DNA of 64,000 nt from Elysia chlorotica (GCA_003991915.1 RQTK01000014.1:941853-1005852); one strand, 5' to 3'; positions 41,183-53,640 are shown, counted from the first letter of the stretch. Notes: generated by a model not told the origin, from the sequence alone. Program-made: numbers and translations.

Positions 41183-41431
41183 TACTATGGCATACTATGG
41201 CCATATAAGAAGACACTGCAGCATCCAGAAAAGAGTTGTGGAAGGCAAGGTTGAAGGGAAGCGTGGTAGAGGAAGGAAGAGGCAGTCGTGGCTTGCCAAC
41301 ATACAGGAGACATCCCAGATACGACTGAGTGTAGCCTGTGAAGCAGCCTTGGACCGTGAAAGATGGCGCCGAATGACAGCCCACCTCGGAGACGGGACGG
41401 CACAGCGATTGATTGATTGATTGATTGATTG
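41183..41431 (+). mobile_element. Nested 5'-truncated LINE end in the RT ORF, with 9-bp TSD
   Basis: Encodes YYGHIRRHCSIQKRVVEGKV, then RGRGRKRQSWLANIQE and RERWRRMTAHLGDGTAQRLI, a LINE C-terminal end, and finishes in (GATT)n. ATAGGAACA flanks it at 41174-41182 and 41432-41440. At its start the decamer TACTATGGCA is doubled. Confidence 0.85.
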
Positions 41432-42576
41432 ATAGGAACAGCCTTTGGAAAATCTTAAGGTATTATGGAATCCCATTAGAAATAGTCTCTATTATCCAGT
41501 GTTTTTACAACAATTTCACTTGCAGGGTAGGAAATAGTCACAACAGCTTCCAAGTTTTATCTGGAGTTAGGCAAGGCTGTGTAATGTCAGCACTCTTATT
41601 TAATCTCGCTATTGATTGGATTATGAGGCAAACAACTGGAGATAAGAACAGAGGAATAAGATGGAACCTTTTTACGAACCTAGAGGACTTGGATTTTGCT
41701 GATGACCTAGCCCTTCTCTCCCATACCCACACCCACATCCAAGAAAAAAACAACGAATTAAACACAAATGCAAAACAGGTTGGCTTGAAAATTAGCAAGA
41801 AAAAAACAGAAGTGATGGTTTTAAATATTCCAAATCCTAGGCCAGTCAGAGTGGACGAAACTCTCCTACCACTCATTGATCATTTTAAATATTTGGGTAG
41901 TAATGTTACAGCGGACGGAGGAGCTAATAAAGATATTAAAGAAAGATTAGGTAAAGCCAGAAATGCCTTCAAAATGTTAAATCCAGTTTGGAAATCACAG
42001 CAGTACAAGCTGAACACAAAATTAAAATTATATAGAAGCTGTGTTCTTTCCACCTTGCTCTATGGATCAGAATGCTGGCGCATGATAGAAAGCGACCTTT
42101 GCAAGTTATCTTCCTTCCACACCAAAAGTCTCAGGAAAATTGCACGGATCTTCTGGTCTAGATACATATCAAATGAAGACCTATTAGAACAGTGCCAACA
42201 AGAGACAATGGAGACAATCATTATCCGGAGGAGGTGGAGGTGGATAGGTCACGTACTCCGCAAGGAACAAGATGCCATCCCTCGAGTAGCCGTTCAATGG
42301 AGGCCAGAGGGACACAGGAAACGCGGGCGACCGAAAACCACCTGGAGAAGGACAGTGGAGGCAGAGGCAGCAGCCATGGGACAGTCATGGGGCACCTTGA
42401 GGATGCTGGCTCAAGACCGTGAGCGATGGAAGGAGTTTGTTGCACACGAGGTAGTCTCAGTAAGAACCAACACCTCTCAGCCTAATTGTGCTAGGTGTCT
42501 AGTTAAAAAGTTTGGACAATGCAGTGCTAAAATGAGCTGCCCCAAATCTCTCATGCAGGTTAACGTTAATTGTTAA
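41431..42576 (+). pseudogene. RTE-like LINE RT, second part
   Basis: Continues the same RT from DRNSLWKILRYYGIPLE with GVRQGCVMS, FADDLALLSH, KTEVMVLNIPNP and FKYLGSNVTADG, and ends in a Cys-rich tail before TAA at 42574-42576. The frame is open for over 380 codons, so the disruption is recent. Confidence 0.85.
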
Positions 42577-42699
42577 AGTCATCAGGGTGGGGAAGGCCAA
42601 CAACTTGTACTGTTGCTAACTGATCCTAAGGCACTGTAGCTCGTACCGGAATTATCACTTTAGTTGAGATCTGAGGACGATTAGCAGAATGGCATGTTT

Positions 42700-43880
42700 A
42701 GCCTCGGGGAAAAAATCACAACCGTAAAAAATGTCAAACACTTCCTTATTTTTCTTTCTGTTCAATGTTGTTTTTTCCTTAATTTTTCAAAGTTGTAGAT
42801 CATTTAAACCTGTTTACTCTTTACAGCAGTTCTAGACTTAGCCTAACATCTTAAAACTGGGAAAGATCACAGTAATTGTGTGTTGATTATCTCTCTCAGA
42901 TGCCAAACTAGATGACAATTCATATGACCATTGTGCCCTACTGGAGTTGGCGTAGCATACATTTCCATGCCAAAGGATCCTACGCCTGTGTGAAGTTCAC
43001 ATGTAGCTGGGTCTCTGTCCGTTCTGTTATGTTGTCGCATCACTCCCTGATGAGTCGGCCCTTCCCTCATCTTCTTCCTTCCATTCTGCCTGTTTGGATT
43101 GTTATTTCATACCCAGTGCAAAAACTGCCCAAAAAAAACTTGGCAAACGTAAATTGAGAGTAAAAAGGAACATTTATAATTAGATGATCATCAAAGCCTA
43201 ACAAAACCATTAAAACAAAGATAGAGTGGTAAAATCGTTAGTTTGTCTCTATCAATCATTCCTACACTTGCACCTCATCTTACAGATTTTAGAGGACAAT
43301 ATAATATGTATCTCATCTCATATTTCTAGACGATGCTTCCTACAGAGTCCATGTGGCGTCAACTTATGGTAATCAGGAGTATTCATAAATGTGTATTGCT
43401 CTTAGTTTTACATTTGTTGAAATTTCTCTTGATATAAACAAGTCCTTTAATTTCATAAATGTTGATTTAGTTGTGAGAATCAACACCTCTCAGCCTAATT
43501 GAGCAAGGTATCAAGTTCAAAAGCTAGTGCTAAAGAGCTGCCCCAAATCTCTCATGCAGGTTAACGTTAAATTCTAAAGACATCAGGATGGGGAAGGACA
43601 ACAACTTTTACTGGTGCTAACTGATCCTAAGAAATTGTAGCTCGTACCAGAACGTCCACTTGTTGGTGTGTCGTATATTTCCATGCCAAAGGATCCTGCG
43701 CCAGTGTGAGGTTCACATGTAGCTGGGTCCCTGTCCATTGTTATGCCGTCGCTCCACTTCCTGCTGGGTTGGCCTTCCATTCTTGCCTGTTAGGATTGTT
43801 ATTTCATACCTAGCGCAAAAACCTGCCTGAAAAATACTTGGCAAATTAAATGAAGAATAAAAAAGAGTATTTATGACCAC
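42700..43880. repeat. Duplicated LINE 3' UTR blocks
   Basis: The stretch CAACACCTCTCAGCCTAATT to ATGCAGGTTAACGTTAA occurs at 42468-42565 and 43482-43570. GCATACATTTCCATGCCAAAGG (given here as TTTCCATGCCAAAGGATCCT) with GTAGCTGGGTC recurs at 42960-43020 and 43678-43735. The LINE tail seems to have been duplicated with ~1 kb spacing. Confidence 0.75.
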
Positions 43881-43979
43881 CAAAGCGTGTGAAAACCATT
43901 GAAATAATTTATTAAAGTACCGGAGTACTGAAACATAATACATACTAAGGAAGTCTCAATCAAAGGCGGTGGTGGGCAT

Positions 43980-44345
43980 CGTTATATTCGTAACTCTATC
44001 CAACATTTCAACGAGTTTGCTTAACATTTTAACAGAGAGGGACATCATTATAACCTTTACTCTTTACAAGATTTCTAGACTTAAACATCTTATCTGTGAT
44101 AAAAATCTTTGTATTCTTAACTCTATCCAACATTTCAAGACTTTGCTCAACATCTTCACAGAGATAGACATAATTATAACCTTTACTCTTTACAAAATTT
44201 CTAGACTTTGTCTAGCATTTTAGCTGTGGTAACATCGTTGTATTCTTAACTCTATCCAACATTTTAACAGAGATAGACATCATTATAACCTTTACTTTTT
44301 ACAAAATTTCTAGACTTTGCCTAACATCTTAGCTGTGGTAACATC
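43980..44345. repeat. ~115-bp tandem repeat, three units
   Basis: Units begin AACTCTATCCAACATTT and include GACATCATTATAACCTTTAC and TTTCTAGACTT. Three diverged copies; no coding potential. Confidence 0.8.
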
Positions 44346-45107
44346 GCTGTTAGTCTTTTATCTATCAATCAGTTCTACACTTACTTCTCACCTTTCAAGT
44401 TTGACAGGGTGATATAATCTGTTATCCATCCCATATTTCTAGACGATGTTTTTTTCTTCTATCCACATCGCTCGTACCTCAATGTTCCTTTATGCTGCTG
44501 TTTGATTCTTTGTTTACTTTCTCAAATAGAAAACTAGATGACAGTTTATACTAAGCGAAAACTGTGCCTGAAAAACACTTGGTAAAGTAAGTGAAAAATA
44601 AAAAGGCATATAATAGGATGACGACCAAATCATGTAACATTTATTAAAAAAATGATCATAAGTACTGGGATACTGAAAAATAATACTAGATAATGGGTTC
44701 GGGGTTCTCATAAAAAAGCAGCACTAAAGACCGTTACATTTACAGTCATTTACCTATGCAAAATGTCAAGACTTTGCCTAGAATCTTGGCAGTGACGGAG
44801 AATGTTAAAATATTTGACAATGACATTATCCAACATAATAATGTGAAATAAATAGGGATAATTACAGAACTGATCGCACACAGAGAGGGTGAATTAGGTA
44901 TTGTGGCTGCATCTAGTGCCCCCCTCCGCCAAAGCCAACTTCGTATTGCAAATCCCGACTCATTACATGTAAAAATTACAGGTACAATTTATATGCATTA
45001 AAATAGCCTGGAGTCGAGTCCATATAAATGACTCAGCCAGTTGTAGGCCCTATCTAGTGGAAATCTCATCACTTTTCTCCTTGGAATTGGATTCTTAGCC
45101 AGGGTGT

Positions 45108-45243
45108 CCTAATAGCACCGAGTGCTAATCCCACAGACTGCCCAAATAGCACCAGGTACTAATCTCACAGACTGCCCGAATAGTGCGGGGCGCTATTCTT
45201 GCAGTATGCGTCAATAGCGCCGCACGCTATTCTCGCATGCTGC
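45108..45243. repeat. Four ~34-bp repeats, each with a short stem-loop
   Basis: Units contain TAGCACCGAGTGCTA, TAGCACCAGGTACTA, ATAGTGCGGGGCGCTAT and ATAGCGCCGCACGCTAT, separated by CCCACAGACTGCCC-like spacers. Three of the four keep a pairable stem although the stem bases differ. Confidence 0.7.
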
Positions 45244-45529
45244 GTGATTAACAATGTCCATAAAGGGACGTTGCAAATAATATGTAGGAGTTCACACCAA
45301 CGACGTCCGATCACTGGCCATCTCTGAGCCCAACTGACCAGTGCATGCGCTCTTGTTCAGGGGATCGAGATTGCTCGGCGCGCCTCGCGAGCTGATTGGC
45401 CAACACGCGCTCAATCACGGCTAAACCATCAATAAGAAAGCAACATCATAAAGAGAGTAGACACAGAAAGAACACGGGAAGATACAAAGACAGACAGTAA
45501 AACATATAAAATTTGAAGTGAGGAAAAAT

Positions 45530-45970
<441 letters not shown>

Positions 45971-46177
45971 AACTTTTTAAGTTGATTATACTTGGCGTTA
46001 AGGACACACAAACATTTAAACCTTTTTTTTTTATTTAAGGGCAGTGACACCTTTAAAATCAATATTTAGGTATTAAAAGATTCCGGTATTTCGTTCACAG
46101 GAATACTGGAAGGAAATATTTGATTATTATTTTTTCCCAGTAAATCATTACAAATTTGAAATAATTCTTTACACGAT

Positions 46178-47030
46178 CTCTTCTTCTTCTTCTTCTTCTT
46201 CTTCTTCTTCTTCTTCTTCTTCTTCTTCTTCTTCTTCTTCTTCTTCTTCTTCTTCTTCGTTCACTTGAAAATGACTACACAGAAAGTCCCGAATCTAGTA
46301 TATAGTCCACAGTCTTTTGAAGTTCAACCAAGGGTCCATATAGTTTTCTTTCCATGGTATGTTCCTCAGACCAATATTTGTTTCTTGTCTCCTGAAGTTG
46401 TCTGCATTCTTGTAGAACATGTTCTGTTGTTTGGTGTCCACGTCCACATCCACAGTTAGCAGAGTTTCCTATTTTGAATTTGTTGTATGTGATAGTTGAG
46501 GCGGTTGTGACTAGTTCTAAGCAGAAATATAATTGTTTGACCCTTCTTGTCAAGTTGATGATAGTGATCAGGTGCTACAGTTGGTGGTTTTCTCTAATTT
46601 TTAACTACCGGTATTGCTTTTAGTTCCTGGAAAGTGATTGGTCTGTCTGGTTCAGTGGTTGCAACTTTTCTGCTCCCTGCCCTGCCAGACTGTCTGCTTT
46701 TTCGTGTCCAGGCATCTTGCAGTGCGATGGTATCCATTGAAGCACCATCCTCAAGTAGTTCAGTTTCTCTGGACAATTAAACCGTCTTTCGTCCAATCTT
46801 TCGGCGTTTCGCTTTTGTCGCTTGGCAGCTTTCACATCGGCATTGAACCACGGTGCGTAGGGCCTGACAAGTTGACCTCAACGGCGCATGGTCATCCAAG
46901 ACTGCAGACAGAGAGCTGTTTAAGTCTTCTATGTCATCAGAGAGCTTTTGAAATAATAGAGCCAGCTCCTGCTTAAATTTGTCGGTATTAATGTTCTTTA
47001 TGTTTCTGGATTTGATATACATTTGTACCT
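46178..47030 (-). pseudogene. LINE remnant with RNase H and internal deletion, (GAA)n tail
   Basis: On minus: ALLFQKLSDDIEDLNSSLSA with DDHAPL and FNADVKAAKRQKRNAERL (linker before RT), then a jump to LRMVLQWIPSHCKMPGHEKA and DSLAGQGAEK (RNase H), then CGCGRGHQTTEHVLQECRQL and KLYGPLVEL (C-terminal CCHC). The RT is missing. The 3' side ends in (GAA)n, plus-strand (TTC)n at 46178-46258. Confidence 0.75.
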
Positions 47031-47073
47031 TCTTTTTCTCGCGAGATGGCTTTTTAATGTCTAGTTCGAATGA

Positions 47074-47436
47074 AATTTATAAATTGACCGAGGCTTACCT
47101 GTAAGCTGAAGGCTGATTGTAATTCTGTCGTCATGTAATATTCTGGTTGTTCAACTGAGATGTAAGTGCGCATGCGCAGATCACTATTCAACGACGAGGA
47201 AGCTGTCGTGTCGGATGATCGGCTTATCAGCCATACATCTTTCGTGCATATGGAAGACTATGCACATGGTGTGTGAAATATGGATTTGCAGAGCTCTGTT
47301 CTTTCTATTTACTTTGAACACAGGGGTGGGAAAGCTTATATACAAGGGAGGGCAGTTGAACGCCCAGAATATTGCAGGACGACAGAATTACAATCATCCT
47401 TCAGCTTACAAGTAAGCCTCGGCCAATTTATATTTC
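47074..47436. repeat. 73-bp inverted repeat pair of the DIRS-like element
   Basis: Left arm 47074-47146 (TTTATAAATTGACCGAGGCT...) and right arm 47364-47436 are near-perfect complements (about 88-90 % by eye) separated by 217 bp. Confidence 0.8.
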
Positions 47437-47479
47437 TGTCGCCCTGTTAATTCATGAGCGTTCCCCTGAGATTTCAAAG

Positions 47480-48420
47480 CTAGACAGCTTTCGAGTTTAA
47501 TACGTAAGCTGCAAATGAGGACCTAGCTAGGAGACAATCGTTTTGCAACGGTCTATTGTAATATTTTGCAAAGGTAGCTTCCCTTTTCCATTCTGCTGTG
47601 CGAAGGATTTGAGGTATGTGTATGTGTCTCGCCGCAGCTGAAGAGGCGGCTGCTCTGGTACTGTGCGGTTTGAAGACTTTGGTGTCTATCCCAGCTACTG
47701 TGAGAGTCCTTTTTATCCACCTCGCCAATGTATCTTAGGACACAGCACCATGAGGCTTACAACTACTTACAAATAGCTGAGTTGAGGACCGTAGTGCTTT
47801 CGTACGTTTCAGGTAGTATTTCAGGCAGGTTACAACGCATATGCGTCTGTCCTCTCGATAGGCAGAAAAAGATATCATAGAAGATGGGTTCCTTGGAGAA
47901 TTGGTCTTCAGTAAAGTGTTTATTTGAAACACTACTCTTCCATAAGAGACACACATGTTTTGGGTGTCCAGGGCATGAAGAGCTTGACATCGATGCCCTG
48001 TAACCAGAGCGCAGAGAGTCACTAGTTTAGCGCTCAGAGTTTGCAGGCTCAGTTTAGATGCAGGAGAAAGAGATCTTAGATAATTAAGAACTATGGATAC
48101 ATCCCATATAAATGTATAGCGAGGGAGTGTTGGTCGCAGATTGAACACTCCCCTCATGAATCTATATACAATGGGGGAAGACCCCAGTCCATTCACACAC
48201 GATATCGCAGCTCGAGCTGAATTGATAGAACTAGAAGTTAGAACTACATGTATATCCAAAGCCGTCGCTGAACATCTGATTAAGGAAATCCACCATATTA
48301 TTGTCTTTCGATGTGAAGGGGTTTAACCCGTGTCTTTCACAATAGGCTGCGAATCGTTTAAGGTGGACGTCATATTGTTGGCGCGTCTTAGGGCGCCAGC
48401 TATTCATTATAATTGTTTCT
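47480..48420 (-). pseudogene. DIRS-like tyrosine recombinase
   Basis: N-terminal piece ETIIMNSWRPKTRQQYDVHL with CERHGLNPFTSKDNNMVDFL; then NSARAAISCVNG, LVTLCALVTGHRCQALHALD (the first catalytic Arg is in TGHRCQ); then FKPHSTRAAASSAAA (H-x-x-R) and AEWKREATFAKYYNRPL (the nucleophilic Tyr). Frameshifts near 48240 and 47735 separate the pieces. Known role: joining the circular cDNA into DNA. Confidence 0.75.
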
Positions 48421-48433
48421 GATGTGGAAATTC

Positions 48434-48814
48434 TTAATTGTTTGATGTTTTCCCTGATAAGACACAGGCCATCAGTCTTAGCTTGGGAAATAAGGGATGG
48501 ACTGCTTCTAAGTCTGATAAAAGCAGGAGTTTTTTGGAGGGATGAAGACGAATGGGATCGTGTATAATCATTTTCATGAGACTTGGAAACCAAGTTTGCG
48601 TCTTCCATTCTGGTACAATGACCAGCGCCTTCTCTGTCATGTTCTCCCTTATCTTCCGCACGACTCTGGGAATGAGGTTGAAAGGAGCAAAAATATAGAC
48701 AAATCCCTCCCAAAAATGAAGAAAGGCATCAACCGTCTCAGCATGAGGGTCTGGAAACAACGACATGTAGCGAGGTAGTTTGTGATTTGTGCGCGCTGCC
48801 CCCATAGTCTGCAT
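48434..48814 (-). pseudogene. DIRS-like RNase H/RT C-terminal part
   Basis: Encodes RYMSLFPDPHAETVDAFLHF, then APFNLIPRVVRKIRENMTEK and ALVIVPEWKTQTWFPSLM. SLFPDP-A-xxDAF...FPPF-LI-RVL-KI...LVVP-W-TQ-WFP is the standard end of DIRS RT-RNase H proteins. Confidence 0.75.
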
Positions 48815-48823
48815 CTACTACCT

Positions 48824-49339
48824 TTACTGCTTCTTTTTGGGAAGAGACTTCTTCTGGTGGTGCCAGTTGTTTTGCCGTTGATGGCTTTGGTTGGGATACT
48901 GGTTGCCTCCCCCTCCTTTTGTTTTCCAAGGCTGGCGCTGGCCTAAAAAAGGGAATTTTCTAGCTTTGTTGTAATTGTATGGGTGGAACCTCTTTGTTTG
49001 CTTGGCAACTTTTATTGAATCTGTTAGTGTTACCTCCTTGATTTTTTCATTTACATCTGGCTCGAAAACCTCCTTGATTTTTTCATTTACATCTGGCCCG
49101 AAAACCTCCTTGATTTTTTCATTTACATCTGGCCCGAAAAGAGACCCTGATGCAGGGTAGGTGGCAGTGCATAAGGAGTTGAACTCCTCTTTTAGTTCTC
49201 CTTTAAAAGCCTGCCGACGGTGGAGGTCCAACGCGTGTGATGCGTGGGACAAGAGAGCCACTCCATCCGCCAGTTTTTCTGACATGGTTTGGTCAGCACT
49301 GATGTTACTTGTTAGTCGACGACAGTTGGTCGTACGCAT
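48824..49339 (-). pseudogene. DIRS-like gag fragment
   Basis: Encodes LADGVALLSHASHALDLHRR and ends in a basic, Gln/Asn/Lys-rich tail (FLGQRQPWKTKGGGG...). The 12-residue motif FGPDVNEKIKEV is repeated three times in frame by a 36-bp duplication (about 49039-49146). It runs straight into the RNase H end, so the RT has been deleted. Confidence 0.65.
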
Positions 49340-49794
49340 AGACTATAGCTGAAATGCCTGTCACTACTTGTGTTTGTTCATGGTCGTTGCTACACATTTT
49401 CAGTTGACAAAGTGATCACATTTCAGCTTCGGGTGGGACGAGCTCCCCTCTACGGCCAGATGCCTATAGTGTCAAAATTTGTTTTATATAAAAAAAAAAA
49501 GATGTTGGGTTCGTAATGGCTGTGTCTGAAACACATACATTATATAAAATAATGGAAGGAAAATAAGTAGGCTAATATCCTCGAAATTGTATCACAAAAA
49601 CCACTATAAATTGTCCAACAGGTGAACTAAAATGCTATTCATGTAATATGCTAATAAAATTATAACAAAGGTCAGGGCTGTATAACACTCGAAAACTCAC
49701 AAAATATCACAAATCACTGGAGAGCATGTAAACGTGCTGCCTACTGTACAGTGCAACTGTGTAACATACGGATGCCACTAACAAACGTGTATGT

Positions 49795-50626
49795 TCACCT
49801 GCAGTTTCCAGGATTGACTACTGTAAGTCATTGTTGGCAGGACTACCTGACTATAAATTGAATAAAATCCAACAGTTTCAAAACAATACAGCTAGACTTG
49901 TCAAAAAGGTAACAAAAAAGAAAACATCACACCCTTACTTAAAAATCTTCACTGGCTTCTATTCTCTTTCGGTGCCAATTATTATGTGTCTGACTTTCAA
50001 AAGTAAAAGATTAACTTAAACCCTACACACCATCTAGAGATGGCAAGAACCTCCTAGTGAAACCAAGATACAACTTTAAAACTTTCGGTCTAAGAACCTT
50101 TTCTTTCCAAAGCGCAAATCTTTGGAATAACCTTACTGATGAAATGAAAAACGTTAACACATTAACACTCTTCAAATCTAAACTAAAAACGCATCTTAAG
50201 TCTCCTTTTTAAATTGAAATTCAAACGAATTGACTGTGTCGCTGTAACATAACTTAGGCGGCTATTAAAAGTATTAGTTTTAACTCGAACGCTGTTCTAA
50301 TTTGCTATTCTCATTTTACACGAGCATTAGTACTTAATATTTCAACCATTTCAGACCCTCTGTGATAGATCTATATTAATCTTTAAAAAGATCAATGTGT
50401 TTAAAATATCCTTGTTTCTTAAGTTTTAATAACATGTGCTTATAACAATTATTGTGTATAACCTTGAGAGCCTTTTAATATGTCTATGCAATTTTTAGGT
50501 CATTGAATTGTGTATGTAAATGCCTCTACATGACTCTATATAATATTGAACACTTTGGTGATTATGCTTAAAATGTTGTTAAGCGCTTTGAGCTTTGCGA
50601 AGGGAAAGCGCTCAATAAATAAATAA

Positions 50627-50673
<47 letters not shown>

Positions 50674-50697
50674 CATTATTATTATTATTATTATTAA
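49795..50697 (+). pseudogene. L2-like LINE 3' end with (ATT)n
   Basis: Encodes SRIDYCKSLLAGLPDYKLNK, then IQQFQNNTARLVKKVTKKKT, and in other frames SANLWNNLTDEMKNVNTLT-like codons: the RT C-terminus of L2 elements with several frameshifts. The UTR ends AGCGCTCAATAAATAAATAA followed by (ATT)n at 50630-50697. Confidence 0.8.
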
Positions 50698-51450
50698 AAA
50701 CAGCAATTTCTTAGCAATTAGACTTATTTTTACAGATGGTGAAAAGGGTGTTGCAAGATCTTTTGAAAAAAAATGGATACCTCTGTAACGATTTGGTAGC
50801 AAATCTGAAACCTACAGAACATTTGAAGTTGATCAGACTAGCTGTTTGGTCACTAGCGCACACAACAAATTGAACCTTTTTTTTTTTACATTCTAGTACT
50901 TCTAGTGTAAGAATATAATTAAAATCAATGTTTTAACATATTTTACAGATGGCGAAAAGGATTGTTGCTTGGAACATTTTTTAAGCAAAGATAAAGCATG
51001 CACTTTAATTAGAACAGCCCTTTGGGCATTGGTACCTTTTTGATTTGAAGGAATAAAAACCCATTAAAAAACAAGGGTTTTTTCTCTCCAGATGAGACAT
51101 ATCTTACATATGGTGAAAAATGTTCTTGCATGGTTGTCAAATTTAACAAGGATACCGACGTAATGCTTTAGGAGCAAAACTAATCAACACAGAAAATTTC
51201 ACGTTGATTACACCAGTAGTTTGGTCAGCAGCGCAAATAAAAAAAAAAATTGAACCTTTTTAATATGAAGAAAACAGCAATATTATTTTCCCAATCAGAC
51301 ACATTGTACAGATGGTGAAAAATGGTGTTGCGAGAATCTTTCAATAAAAATAAATACCTCTTTGGGAGCAAATCTGAAACGCAAAGAAAATTTCAAGTTG
51401 ATTAGACTTAGCCGTTTGGGCACAGGGGCACACACAAAATTGAACCTTTA
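50697..51450. repeat. ~190-bp tandem repeat, four diverged units
   Basis: Units contain ACAGATGGTGAAAA, GCAAATCTGAAAC, TTGAAGTTGATCAGACTAG and AGCGCACACA...TTGAACCTTTTT. They begin at about 50697, 50890, 51060 and 51260. No coding sense. Confidence 0.75.
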
Positions 51451-53350
51451 AAAAAAATTTTAGGACAGAAAACCATTAAAGCGACATTTTTTTTTTCTTC
51501 CAATATCATAAAACATGTGTTCATATTTCTATTCATTTTGGGCAATCTCTGCATCTAACAATCTCAGTACAAAAAAGAAGACAGGTTTTGCCTTCAATTA
51601 CAATAATTAGAAAAATGTCTTTTTTCTCTTTTAAAAGCTCTACATTTTATGTCTTTTGAAAACCCTTCAACTGAGTTGCCATTCTTACTTTTTAATGTAA
51701 ACAGGGTTCTAGTATTTCATTTCTAATGTTCTATTGATCCCATTTCCCTGATATAAAAATCTAGTCTTTTGTGCACCAAGGCAGGGATTTGTTTGTATTT
51801 GCAATCCTATGACATCAATGAAATAAAAAAAACAAAAACAATTTTAAAATATTTTAGAAATAAAAGAGCTCTAAAATATCGACTTTTAATACAAATTAAC
51901 CACAACTTATAAAAAAGTACATGTAACTAAAAGAGAGTTGAAACTAAACAGTATATTTTAATTGAACTGTTCAATTAGGCAACAAAAAATGTGTAATGCT
52001 TCATTTTACAAAACTGTGGATACATACATGAAATACATTGCTATCAATAAAACTAGAAGTAAAAAGTAACTATTCTCCTAACTTAATACAAAAGTTAGCC
52101 TTAACTGTATCTTTGCAGTATAAAATCAGCTCTTAACACTATAAGTCATTACAATAAAATCGTAATTATCATTGCACTAATAAATCATATCATGAAAGTT
52201 ATTCTAAACAAGGCTTATTAAGTTTGACTTATGTGCATGCTGTTATTTAAAATAAAATGTTTAAAGAGATTAAAAAAAAATAAACAATATTATAACATGG
52301 TGATCAGGTCATTTTTACTGATTTCACTATTGAAATATTGTAAACACATAATTCAGGTTCCTTTTAATTTCTGGTAGCCAGTGTCAGTAAACATATTACA
52401 ATTTACATACATATGCAGGCGGCAGATTCCAAAGAAAAACATTTTGTTATCCCAAGAATATTCGAACAAATTATCTACCGGTTAGACCTAATTTCAGTTA
52501 ATCAAACTGAAATAACAATATGAATTGACACAAAAGGTGAAAAAACTTTTTTTTCCATATCCCACGCTCATGCAAATCAAAATAGAGATATACATGTATG
52601 GAGAAGAAGAACAGCATCACCTGGGAAAAACATGTTAAAACGTTTATTAATGTTAGCAAAAGCATGACATAAAAATGAAATCTAAATTAATTTTTTTGTA
52701 AATGTCTTAAAAAAAACACACAAAAAAAACAAATCCACTTCCGATTAATTTGAGCAAGATGTTCAGTATCTTGGGTGCAAAACAATCATATTTGTTCTCT
52801 TAATATTAACATTAAATCATGACATTACTTTAAAAAGCACAAAAACTATGTGTATGCTTTTTTTCTAAATGTGGAGTTAAGATAATGTAAATATTCACAA
52901 CCTGAACAAAAGGGTAATTTTTTACCCCAGTTGTACAAACTTCTATAATATCGTATCTACACACATGAATGTTTAAAAAAAAATCGCATTTTAAGATTTT
53001 GATATCTTAAACATATAAACTATAAAAACCAGTCTTTTTTTTTTTTTAATTGCATATGATAATTAAGGAATACAAGACTTATACACTGTAATTATATGAG
53101 TCTATTTAAGAAGAATTTGGTGGCAATTCACAAAAGTAATATTATAAAGATTTGGATAGAAAATTTCTTATATTTTCCCCGATTTCTCTTTTTTAGAATT
53201 ATAAATTGCTATATTTATCATTACATTTTTATGAAATTTCATAATTGTAGTAGACTAGACAGTCTGTAATCCAAACATCTCGCACTACATATTTTTCTTG
53301 GGCAATCATTTACATGCATCTTCCATTACTAATTAAGAAAAACGAAGAAG
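51450..53350. other. AT-rich intergenic DNA, nothing recognised
   Basis: No open frame with protein-like composition and no known repeat; many A and T homopolymers. Confidence 0.6.
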
Positions 53351-53359
53351 AAGAAGAAG

Positions 53360-53640
53360 AGTTGAGTTGGTTTAACTTCCAACGCCAGGACTACATAGGC
53401 TATATTGTGGAAAGGGCCCCAAGACTAACATCTGAAAACTTCATGTGCTGCCACCAAGAGACAGGACGGGGATACCATATCTCAGCCGGTCACATTGACT
53501 GCATCCGACCCAACTAGTTACACTTTTTACAGGGGACGAAATCTGACAAATAAACCTGTCGATCGTGGAATTGGAATCGCTGCCCTACCGATCTAGAGAC
53601 CAACACTCTTCCACTTGAGCCAGTGCTCCCCTTAGAGGAA
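53360..53640 (-). repeat. SINE copy, full length
   Basis: Tail GAGTTGAGTTGGTTTAACTT at left; body CTATATTGTGGAAAGGGCCCC; head complement ACCAACACTCTTCCACTTGAGCC at right. Confidence 0.85.

Larger units (their letters stand above)
38600..42700 (+). mobile_element. RTE-like LINE, 5'-truncated and broken by two insertions
   Basis: Endonuclease domain pieces: GVAIILKKGLEKSLMEWKPV and ILQCYAPTNDHE (to 38764), then after ~1 kb of foreign DNA DLFYEQLQAELNEIPRHDVI and LMGDLNAKVGDDN. RT follows the gap: NNWRGITLLSIPSKVLAKIV, AGFRQGRGCIDQIF, FVDFEKAFDSIHRN, then after a 258-bp insertion NSLWKILRYYGIP, GVRQGCVMSALLFNLAIDWI and the catalytic box DFADDLALL (~41690). C-terminal part: WIGHVLRKEQ and RKRGRPKTTW. 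This layout matches 'craniofacial development protein 2-like' RTE elements. The copy cannot be autonomous. Confidence 0.85.
47074..49345 (-). mobile_element. DIRS-like tyrosine-recombinase retrotransposon, internally deleted
   Basis: In minus order: gag-like ORF (49339-48824), end of the RT/RNase H protein (48814-48434), tyrosine recombinase (about 48420-47480), then a 73-bp inverted-repeat pair (47074-47146 and 47364-47436). The RT core is absent between gag and the RNase H end. Gene order and terminal inverted structure match DIRS elements. Confidence 0.75.
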
